From positions 1 through 56,277 of IMG/VR virus record IMGVR_UViG_3300017968_000010: a DNA stretch of 56,277 nt, one strand, 5' to 3'. Shown here one piece after another: positions 33,036 to 39,269 of this stretch; positions within the stretch are counted from its first letter, which is position 1, and each line of letters starts with the position of its first letter. The stretch is from a virus. A program made the position numbers and the translations under genes. A model generated the notes under the pieces. The model saw only the letters and a list, made by a program, of their open reading frames with translations. It had not been told where the DNA came from and ran no database searches.

Positions 33036-34015
33036 TATTCTTCTGTAAAGCGGTTTCCTACTTTAGCCTTACCCTTAATACCATTCATTACTGATTCAAC
33101 AACAATATCTTCAATCTTATCATTCATTGCCATGATACCGTCATTAATTCTGTCTGACCATTCATCTGTAGTAACTCTAATTGGTGAATAAACTCTTGCA
33201 CCTTGACCCATATCAAGAATATCCATGTTTTTATCTTCAGGATATGAAACATTAATAGGGAATGTAGAGCCAATAACAACTGTGCCTTTTAATCCTAATG
33301 CGTGTACAATGTGCTGTCCAACACTATCACAACCTAAGAAATAATCTGCCGCTTGAATAATACCTGCCCATTGTCTTAGGTTTGCACCCATTGGACTTGC
33401 TACAGGATTTTTAATACCGTGTTTTGAAAAGTCAATACCAAACTCTGCCATATGTATAACGCCAACTTTATGAGATAATTTTTTAACAATGTTGACAGAA
33501 TTTTCTGCTTCAAAACTTCTTCCACTCCAATCAGAGATCATTCCGTTTTCATGCATAACTGCTCTACCGAATGGTTGGAAAACAACAATTTTATCTTTGC
33601 CTGTTTTTTCTTTTACTTCGTCGATTAACTTTTTACCGAACATTAATTCTTCTCTTGAAAGTTTAAGTTCTGGTTTTTTAATTTTTCTTAGTCCTTTACC
33701 GTTAATTGCAATGTCGTAGGCTTCAGCAATGCTACACTTTTGATTGTAGTATTCCCAAACCCTATACGGTTCTGGAGTAACTAAATTCATGTTAACTAGT
33801 TTTTCTTGGAATAAGTTCTTATGCCAATGATCATATGCTTTTGCATGAAGTAAAGGATGTCCTTTATAAAAGTCTGTGCCACCTTCACATACAATTATAA
33901 AATTATCATCGGGATTTTCTTCTGCAAAGGTTAATAGAGCCGGAATACTAGCAAGTACTCGGCCTGCACCACCATTAATAAAGATGGCAGTATCTCGTTT
34001 GGTTTGTTCTGTCAT
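33035..34015 (-). CDS. GT9-type glycosyltransferase, candidate heptosyltransferase
   Basis: A 326-residue GT-B-like protein. The N-terminal loop FINGGAGRVLASIPALLTF (about 12-30) matches the GxGDxLxxxPAL loop of the heptosyltransferase family. VVFQPFGR (144-151) is the strand before the C-terminal domain. RQWAGIIQAADYFLGCDSVG with QHIVHALG (214-241) matches the GT9 donor-site pattern (L-x-x-LI-x-x-A-D...D-S-x-x-x-H-x-A-A-A-L-G). GT9 members WaaC, WaaF and WaaQ transfer heptose from ADP-heptose, so this enzyme could use the HldE/HldD product. The donor cannot be proved from sequence. The 35-nt region upstream has AAGGA, an inverted repeat and a weak late-box variant. It opens the four-enzyme block. 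Confidence 0.8.
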   Translation of the reverse strand: MTEQTKRDTAIFINGGAGRVLASIPALLTFAEENPDDNFIIVCEGGTDFYKGHPLLHAKAYDHWHKNLFQEKLVNMNLVTPEPYRVWEYYNQKCSIAEAYDIAINGKGLRKIKKPELKLSREELMFGKKLIDEVKEKTGKDKIVVFQPFGRAVMHENGMISDWSGRSFEAENSVNIVKKLSHKVGVIHMAEFGIDFSKHGIKNPVASPMGANLRQWAGIIQAADYFLGCDSVGQHIVHALGLKGTVVIGSTFPINVSYPEDKNMDILDMGQGARVYSPIRVTTDEWSDRINDGIMAMNDKIEDIVVESVMNGIKGKAKVGNRFTEE

Positions 34016-34026
34016 TAAATTATCCT

Positions 34027-34048
34027 TTTACAAAGTTGCGTTTGTAAA
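34027..34048 (-). other. Inverted repeat upstream of the GT9 gene
   Basis: Perfect 8-bp arms (TTTACAAA 34027-34034, TTTGTAAA 34041-34048) with a 6-nt loop, just before the Shine-Dalgarno AAGGA. There is no T run, so it is not a standard terminator. It may be an RNA hairpin near the ribosome site or a protein site. Confidence 0.5.
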
Positions 34049-34050
34049 GA

Positions 34051-34057
34051 TATTTAA
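34051..34057 (-). promoter_or_regulatory. Possible weak late promoter box (TTAAATA) for the enzyme block
   Basis: Minus-strand CATTAAATATC, one mismatch from ATAAATA, located after the 465-aa gene stop and 35 nt before the GT9 ATG. Without it the four enzymes would depend on read-through from 37.8 kb. Confidence 0.3.
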
Positions 34058-34068
34058 TGTAAAACTAA

Positions 34069-35466
34069 TTAGGAAGATTGTTTTCTGGCTGTAATACGTC
34101 CAGCAACTCTAGTGTTACCGTGTACATCTGTTGGCGCCGCTGGCAACCCGTCAACAATACCATCATCAAAAGGTGTTCCGTCTGTACTTAAACCTAATCT
34201 AGCAAGGTCTTCAGCAAAGTAGTTACCGCCTTTTTCTGGTGGAATAAAGTGGAAAGTTGCTGGGTGATATGTATGTTCCATTAACCAACCATCTGATGGA
34301 TCTGCCCATTGTGCCGCGTCAGTTCCTGAACCATCTGCTAATGATCCAACTGCCGCTCCATATCGTCCAAATGGTCCTGGGAATTGATCTGCTTCACCCC
34401 AAATACCTGGGTATTTTGCTTTTGGTGATTGTGGAAATCTTACTTTCCATGGATCAATACGTACTACTTTTGAAAGTGTGAATGTTGCCGCACTACCGTC
34501 ACCTGTATATTCAACAGTAGGACTTACAACAGTTTTTGCTTCTTTAATGTGTCTAGCATTAAAAGCATTTCTTGTTCTTACACCAGTAATAGCACCGTCT
34601 GTATCAACTGATGTAACAATAATGTTTACGTTTAAATTGTCAATTTCATCAACAACAGAAGTTAATGCACTTGGATCTGCTTCAAAATCAAATCCTGGTC
34701 TTGTTCCCATTGGTGCTGATAAATCATCTAATGCACCAACATCACTAGCACTAAATCCTAGTTCTTCTGCTGGAACAACTAATACATCATCTACAGCATA
34801 TCCAGTGCCACCGTCAGTGATTTCTACTGTCCAAGCCGCGCCGTATGTTGCTGGTAAATCTCTTAATTTTTGTCTAAAATCAATCCATTCTTGTTTAACA
34901 GCATCTGGCATATCTGGTGACACGTGACCGTCTGCCGCTGATAGTTGAGACCAACGTACTTTTTTAATTGCTTCCCAATCAGTGTGTGGTTTAATAAACG
35001 GAAAAGGTGTATTCCATTCCTGTGCAACTGGATCGTAAGTAATTTCATCTCTGTCGTATGTATGGTCTGGAGTAGGAACTTCAGGCTCATAGTGAACAAA
35101 CGGATTACCTTGGTAATCATTCATTGGAAGTGTTTCTGATTTAATTGCACGACCTTCTAAGAAAACTGTATCTTGGTCTGTTTCCATTAATTCACAAAGT
35201 AGAGGATTGTCTTCGCAATTAACTTTTACCATATACTCGTGTGCCGCAGGAACAAAATCATCTTCAACTTCGTACCAGTACTTAACTTCTCCAGTACGTT
35301 TGTTATCAGATTTACGTAGGAATACCCACATTTCTCTTGGACCTTCGTATGTCCATGTTCCTACTTTACCTTCGTTTGTAGTTTGGTAAAGATATGCATC
35401 AGGCATATCATAAGAGAACTGAACGTTAATTTCATCTCTTTTGTTATTTGCGTTTGGATCTCTCAT
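34069..35466 (-). CDS. Tail fibre assembly-chaperone-like protein with inserted beta module
   Basis: A 465-residue protein related to the 230-aa protein at 37086-37778. Both open with a FSYDMPDAYLYQT or FTYDIPDTYLAQT strand, have CEDNPLLCELM or CAGEDTLMCAIY, and share DMP-x-x-VKQ-x-WIDFRQKLRDLP. The last segment resembles the WxxYRxxLRxL helix of phage tail assembly chaperones. After it, this protein has an additional VEITDGGTGYAVDDVLVVPA module like the giant fibres, and a C-terminal domain rich in Pro/Gly. It sits between the Gly/Cys-rich adhesin-like gene (35487) and the GT9 gene. It could be a chaperone for the adhesins or a virion part itself. The start follows an AGGAA site. Confidence 0.82.
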   Translation of the reverse strand: MRDPNANNKRDEINVQFSYDMPDAYLYQTTNEGKVGTWTYEGPREMWVFLRKSDNKRTGEVKYWYEVEDDFVPAAHEYMVKVNCEDNPLLCELMETDQDTVFLEGRAIKSETLPMNDYQGNPFVHYEPEVPTPDHTYDRDEITYDPVAQEWNTPFPFIKPHTDWEAIKKVRWSQLSAADGHVSPDMPDAVKQEWIDFRQKLRDLPATYGAAWTVEITDGGTGYAVDDVLVVPAEELGFSASDVGALDDLSAPMGTRPGFDFEADPSALTSVVDEIDNLNVNIIVTSVDTDGAITGVRTRNAFNARHIKEAKTVVSPTVEYTGDGSAATFTLSKVVRIDPWKVRFPQSPKAKYPGIWGEADQFPGPFGRYGAAVGSLADGSGTDAAQWADPSDGWLMEHTYHPATFHFIPPEKGGNYFAEDLARLGLSTDGTPFDDGIVDGLPAAPTDVHGNTRVAGRITARKQSS

Positions 35467-35486
35467 CTTATGTTCCTATACCCCTA

Positions 35487-36293
35487 TTAATAATACACTA
35501 CGTATACTGCGCCGCCTGCTCCAGGGGATCCACAACAACAGCCACCGCCATAAACTTGTCCATTTTCGCCACCGCCGCCTGGCCATGCGCCAAAGCCTTG
35601 ACATTCACCACCTCTTGCACAACAACCGTTTGGACCAATTAATGGACCTGATTGTGCCATAGGTGCTACTGGTCTAAATGATAAACCTCTATCACCACAA
35701 TGCTGTGATCTTTGTGCTGATCCTGTAAAGCCAGCAATACCAAAGTCAACGTTGTTTGGTTGGTGTTGACAGTTATAACAACTCATACAACATCCATAAC
35801 AACTAAAGTAACCATGACAGTGAGTACAGTTAGAACAACCGCCTCCACAAGCAACAGCACAGAAACATGAACCACCTGTTGGTGTTCCAAATACGAAACT
35901 GTTGTGTCCGTTCATGTTATTTCCTGCGTATAAACAACAACCCGAACGTCCTGCACAGATTGTAAACTGATCTCCACCTGATACGTTAGTTGACTTAATA
36001 GCGTAACCGCCACCATCGCCTGGCATACCTTGCATACAGCAACATCCGCCTACGCCCGAAGCACCGCCGCCCCACATTTCAAATACTGCAAAAGTAGTAC
36101 CTTGTGGAACTGTCCAACGGCAACACTTACCACCGTTGTTGTTACAATAATATCTTGATTCTGGTGGAACACCGTGTGATTGTCTTGGCCACGCTTCATT
36201 GTGGTCCCAATTCCATTCATAACTTACTGTAAATGCTTGAGGTGATTTTACGCCTACGCTGTATCCTGGTAAAAAATCTCTTAAATTAGACAT
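35487..36293 (-). CDS. Gly/Cys-rich putative tail tip adhesin, copy 3
   Basis: A 268-residue protein with about 10 percent Cys (27) and even more Gly. The framework shared with the two sister genes is an N-terminal L-R-x-x-L segment, NNNGGKCC-R-W-x-x-P, FEMWGGGASG, GGCCCM-x-G, FTICAGRSGCC, and a C-terminal GGGCCCGSPGAGG ending in Val/Tyr strands. Between them lies a unique Cys/His-rich stretch (about 140-180) with eleven Cys. Long Gly-rich stretches recall the polyglycine-helix adhesins (gp38) at fibre tips of some T-even phages, but those lack this Cys density. The Cys may form disulfides or bind metal. It lies next to a chaperone-like gene and the glycan enzymes. A role in receptor binding is inferred. 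Confidence 0.8.
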   Translation of the reverse strand: MSNLRDFLPGYSVGVKSPQAFTVSYEWNWDHNEAWPRQSHGVPPESRYYCNNNGGKCCRWTVPQGTTFAVFEMWGGGASGVGGCCCMQGMPGDGGGYAIKSTNVSGGDQFTICAGRSGCCLYAGNNMNGHNSFVFGTPTGGSCFCAVACGGGCSNCTHCHGYFSCYGCCMSCYNCQHQPNNVDFGIAGFTGSAQRSQHCGDRGLSFRPVAPMAQSGPLIGPNGCCARGGECQGFGAWPGGGGENGQVYGGGCCCGSPGAGGAVYVVYY

Positions 36294-36302
36294 ACTATCT
36301 CC

Positions 36303-37073
36303 TTACCCTATATCCGATTGATAATACACAATTACTAGTCCACCTGCGCCAGGGCCACCACAGTAACAAGTTCCGTTGTGTGTATGGAGTGTTCCTCCGC
36401 CACCGCCTGGAAATTCTGCTGGTCCGTCTGCTTCTCTACCATGTGTTTTATAACAGTTATCACGTGTCATTCTAGCACCTGCTGATAACATTGGTCCTGC
36501 TGTCATGTTTTCCCATGATGAACTTGAACACATCGCTGTACCAGCACCACCACCGTTTGTACCACAAACACTAAAGTCAGCACCTTTTACACATCCACAC
36601 ATTCTGTTTGGACATCCACAGTGACCGCCCCAAGCAGTACCAAAGCCACAAGTTGCACAACCGTAGCCACCGCCTGATGCACATAAGCAAAAATATGCTC
36701 CTGAACAACAACCGTTACCAGAACAAGCATAACTACCACATCCTGGACAACCCATAACAGGTCTACAACAACCTGCCGCGCCAGCACATAAAGTAAATGT
36801 TGCTCCGTTATTAACTTCTAAAATTTTTCTACCGTAAGAGCCTGATCCACCTGGAAAGCCTGCCATACAACAACAGCCACCGCCGCCGTCTCCGCCTGCA
36901 CCCCAAACTTCAAAAGCCGCCCATGTAACATCATCTGATGGATTCCAAGCACAACAACAACCACCGTTATTGTTACGAGTGGAATCAAAACTAGAGTGAT
37001 ATACGTAAATCGAACGTAATGCTAACGCTCCTGTTTCAGCCCCTAACTGTAATAATGATCTAAGTGCAGACAT
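36303..37073 (-). CDS. Gly/Cys-rich putative tail tip adhesin, copy 2
   Basis: A 256-residue paralog of the proteins at 35487 and 37808. The scaffold is the same: SALRSLLQ start, NNNGGCCCAW, FEVWGAGGDG, GGCCCMAG, FTLCAGAAGCC, GGGG and CYCGGPGAGG near the end. It has 27 Cys. The middle (about 105-175) differs from its sisters and carries many CxxC and CxC pairs, for example GCPGCGSYACSGNGCC. No signal peptide is seen, as expected for a virion part assembled in the cytoplasm. It starts 12 nt after the chaperone-like gene with AAGGAG, so the pair is probably co-translated. The conserved frame with a variable middle is what one expects of paired receptor-binding proteins, but this is inference. 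Confidence 0.8.
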   Translation of the reverse strand: MSALRSLLQLGAETGALALRSIYVYHSSFDSTRNNNGGCCCAWNPSDDVTWAAFEVWGAGGDGGGGCCCMAGFPGGSGSYGRKILEVNNGATFTLCAGAAGCCRPVMGCPGCGSYACSGNGCCSGAYFCLCASGGGYGCATCGFGTAWGGHCGCPNRMCGCVKGADFSVCGTNGGGAGTAMCSSSSWENMTAGPMLSAGARMTRDNCYKTHGREADGPAEFPGGGGGTLHTHNGTCYCGGPGAGGLVIVYYQSDIG

Positions 37074-37085
37074 TCAATTTTCTCC

Positions 37086-37778
37086 TTAACCTATTCCCAC
37101 GCCATCATCTGCTGGTGCATCTGCGTATCCACCTGCATCTGGTTCTTCTGGAAATTTAACTTGGTGTGCTGGATATTCTGAATCAGTTCCATGACCCCAA
37201 GTAGTTGGTAAATCTCTTAATTTTTGTCTAAAATCAATCCAAGGTTGTTTCACTGATGCTGGCATATCTTCTGCCACTCTGTGATCAGTTGAATCAAGTC
37301 TGTCGTTTCTTAGTTGGATCAAAGTTTCCCATGTTTGCCATGGTTGCTTCCAAGTAAGTGTCCAATCGCCTGTTCCTTCATCATGTGAACATAGGTTATA
37401 TTCATATGCGTGATCTGGGTATGGTGGCCACGGAAACTCGTAATTACCATATCCTTCTGGAAGTGCTACAACTTGATTAGTTTGTGTTAAAGTTACTGTG
37501 TGTGGCAAATAAATTGCACACATTAAAGTATCTTCACCTGCACAATCTAATTCTACTAAACGTTCGCCTTCTGCAACCGTGTCTGTACTTGGATTGTAAA
37601 TAAAATCTTCATCCGGTGGAGTTTGATCTAGTGTGTTTCTACCAGTTTCTGCGTCAACAAACACATACAGTCTTTCTGGACCTGTATAAGTTGCTGTCGC
37701 TGTGTCCCCGTTACTATTTGTTTGAGCAAGATACGTGTCGGGGATATCGTACGTAAATTCTTTAGTTATTTCTGCCAT
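37086..37778 (-). CDS. Tail fibre assembly-chaperone-like protein (230 aa)
   Basis: Shorter relative of the 465-aa protein at 34069. The N-terminal 160 residues include FTYDIPDTYLAQT, GPERLYVFVDAETG and ELDCAGEDTLMCAIY. The helix pair WETLIQLRNDRLDSTDHRV and MPASVKQPWIDFRQKLRDLP (about 165-205) has the R-x-x-R-N...L and W-x-x-F/Y-R-x-x-L-R patterns of phage tail assembly chaperones. The C-terminus is acidic and Gly-rich. It is placed between two Gly/Cys-rich adhesin-like genes, which suggests that it helps fold or attach them. The late box (37797-37803) and an AAGGATG site precede the ATG, so this gene starts a new transcription unit running toward the sugar enzymes. Confidence 0.85.
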   Translation of the reverse strand: MAEITKEFTYDIPDTYLAQTNSNGDTATATYTGPERLYVFVDAETGRNTLDQTPPDEDFIYNPSTDTVAEGERLVELDCAGEDTLMCAIYLPHTVTLTQTNQVVALPEGYGNYEFPWPPYPDHAYEYNLCSHDEGTGDWTLTWKQPWQTWETLIQLRNDRLDSTDHRVAEDMPASVKQPWIDFRQKLRDLPTTWGHGTDSEYPAHQVKFPEEPDAGGYADAPADDGVGIG

Positions 37779-37796
37779 TTTTGCATCCTTCTTTTG

Positions 37797-37803
37797 TATT
37801 TAT
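37797..37803 (-). promoter_or_regulatory. T4-type late promoter box
   Basis: Minus-strand TGATAAATACAAAAGAAGG directly after the stop of the copy 1 adhesin gene; 18-nt leader. It is the nearest strong late box upstream of the glycan enzymes. Confidence 0.8.
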
Positions 37804-37807
37804 CATG

Positions 37808-38548
37808 TTAACTATAAGTTACCTTAACCATGCCTCCTGATCCCCAATGACCCCAACAACAGCCACCACCGCATGATGTTCCATTGTATCCGCCATGTGC
37901 TGGATAAGGTTGAGCACATCCCCATCCGCAACCTGAACACGTCATAGGCTTACCGCAATAATCTTTACCCTTACGTGTCTGTCCAGATTTTGGAGCGCCA
38001 CCTACCATATCCCACATTTGATTGTGACAATAGTGAGTATGGAATGTTGATTGTCTGCCGTGTCCAATACGGAAATCACCTTGTGTTCCGCTTGTTAAAA
38101 TAACACAGCCATAACAACAGTTGTATGCGTAGTGAGCATGACAGTTAGTTCTACCTGTACATCCTCCTCTGGCACAAGTTGTTGAAATACCACTGCCTGA
38201 TACAAATGAAGTTGATCCATCATATCCTAAACAATCTCTTTCACAACAGTTACCATTACCTGCCGCACAAATTGTATATTGACAGCCTTCTGTAGTGTTT
38301 ACTGTTCTAATTGAATAAGAACCACCGCCAGCGTTTTGAGAACTCCACATACAGCAACAAGCGCCAGCACCAGCGGCCCCTGCACCCCATAATTCAAATG
38401 TAACGTTAACTACGCCTTCAGGTACAGTCCACAAACAACAGCATCCGCCGTTGTTGATACCTCTATTGTTATTGTATACATAGAAGAACTTTGAAGGAAC
38501 CGAAACTCCTTCTACCGTATCTCCTAGTAACGTTCTCAAGTCTGCCAT
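37808..38548 (-). CDS. Gly/Cys-rich putative tail tip adhesin, copy 1
   Basis: A 246-residue paralog of 36303 and 35487 with 25 Cys. Scaffold: ADLRTLLGDTVEGVSVPSKF start, INNGGCCCLW, FELWGAGAAG, ACCCMW, YTICAAGNGNCC, and CGGGCCWGHWGSGG before a final strand. The middle differs from its sisters and includes CTGRTNCHAHYAYNCCYGC and a CSGCGWGC segment. The consistent CCC triplets, CAG..GCC and CGGGCC sites argue for a defined Cys framework and not for random composition. It is preceded by GAGAGGAA and lies 15 nt after the 110-aa gene, within the unit that begins at 38918. Confidence 0.8.
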   Translation of the reverse strand: MADLRTLLGDTVEGVSVPSKFFYVYNNNRGINNGGCCCLWTVPEGVVNVTFELWGAGAAGAGACCCMWSSQNAGGGSYSIRTVNTTEGCQYTICAAGNGNCCERDCLGYDGSTSFVSGSGISTTCARGGCTGRTNCHAHYAYNCCYGCVILTSGTQGDFRIGHGRQSTFHTHYCHNQMWDMVGGAPKSGQTRKGKDYCGKPMTCSGCGWGCAQPYPAHGGYNGTSCGGGCCWGHWGSGGMVKVTYS

Positions 38549-38563
38549 AATTAAATTCCTCTC

Positions 38564-38896
38564 TTACGTACCAGACATTACCCAACCAAAAGTTGGTCCA
38601 GTGTAAATCAGTGTTAAAGCGACGTTGTTAATATCTAAGACCAAATCTTCGTTTAGGTTCTGAATCTTTGAACCATTTCTGCTAACAGTTACGTTGTTTG
38701 TGTTAAACGAACCTGTAACATCAATGATTGAGATAACGTCATTTACAATTAAACTAGCGTTTGCTGGTAAAGTAATAGTAAATGCACCTCCGGATGAATC
38801 GGCTAAGATTCTATCATTAACTGTCGCGGTAAATGTGCCATTAACATTACGAATAACGCTACTAGCAGTACCAGTTGTTGATATATATCTTCCCAT
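38564..38896 (-). CDS. Small beta-rich fibre-like protein (110 aa)
   Basis: A Thr/Asn/Val-rich protein with alternating strand pattern: TGTASSVIRNVNGTFTAT, ADSSGGAFTITLPANASL, and a closing LTLIYTGPTFGWVMSG. The segment GGAFTITLPANA resembles domains in other phage fibre proteins that end with a (T/W)-x-x-Y...W. It has no enzyme motif. The late box at 38918-38924 and AAGGA precede it, and it leads into adhesin copy 1. It is most likely a small virion component. The exact role is unknown. Confidence 0.8.
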   Translation of the reverse strand: MGRYISTTGTASSVIRNVNGTFTATVNDRILADSSGGAFTITLPANASLIVNDVISIIDVTGSFNTNNVTVSRNGSKIQNLNEDLVLDINNVALTLIYTGPTFGWVMSGT

Positions 38897-38917
38897 TTTA
38901 TGTTTCCTTTATTACTA

Positions 38918-38924
38918 TATTTAT
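38918..38924 (-). promoter_or_regulatory. T4-type late promoter box
   Basis: Minus-strand CGATAAATATAGTAATAAAGG; 21-nt leader to the 110-aa gene, AAGGA in the leader. Confidence 0.8.
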
Positions 38925-38931
38925 CGTTTCG

Positions 38932-39252
38932 TTACGCTGTTGATGTTTCAATACCCATTGCAACCGCACTAACGTTTGCGGCACTACTATATACTACAAG
39001 TATTTGCCCTGCCGCCATTGCAATACCTGATCTTTCTAGCACACCTTTTGGTAGTACCTCTACATCGTATTCGATGTATTCACTAAGTGCGGGTGTACCA
39101 GCAGAGGCTAACGCAACTCTTACGGAAATAGCACTATTTCCTCTATTACATATCGATAACGTAACAATTCCAAATGTGTTAGCAGGTACCGTATATAAAG
39201 AAGTATTCGTGCCAGCCGATAAATCTGCGTGTCCTAATCTTCCTGTGGCCAT
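38932..39252 (-). CDS. Small beta-sandwich virion protein, paralog family (106 aa)
   Basis: One of three related small proteins in the window (others at 51130-51459 and 55120-55452). Shared features are a strand with LYTVPANTFGIVTLSICN (T-V-P-x-x-T near the start, N about ten residues later), a central EVLPKGVLER or equivalent, and GQILVVYSSAANVSA near the end. No enzyme motif is present. It follows the 2034-aa gene by 17 nt with a strong AAAGGAG site and precedes the next late box. Position among fibre genes suggests a small decorating or connecting part. This is inference. Confidence 0.8.
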   Translation of the reverse strand: MATGRLGHADLSAGTNTSLYTVPANTFGIVTLSICNRGNSAISVRVALASAGTPALSEYIEYDVEVLPKGVLERSGIAMAAGQILVVYSSAANVSAVAMGIETSTA

Positions 39253-39269
39253 TTATTCTTCTCCTTTGT

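Noticed and set aside
34021-34050. sigma70-like TTTACA ... GATAAT before the GT9 gene
   Set aside because: Spacing is about 18 bp and the -10 would overlap the ribosome site and ATG. An AT-rich genome gives such matches by chance.
35487-38548. Diversity-generating retroelement acting on the adhesin-like genes
   Set aside because: No reverse transcriptase, template repeat or A-biased variable repeat was seen in the window.
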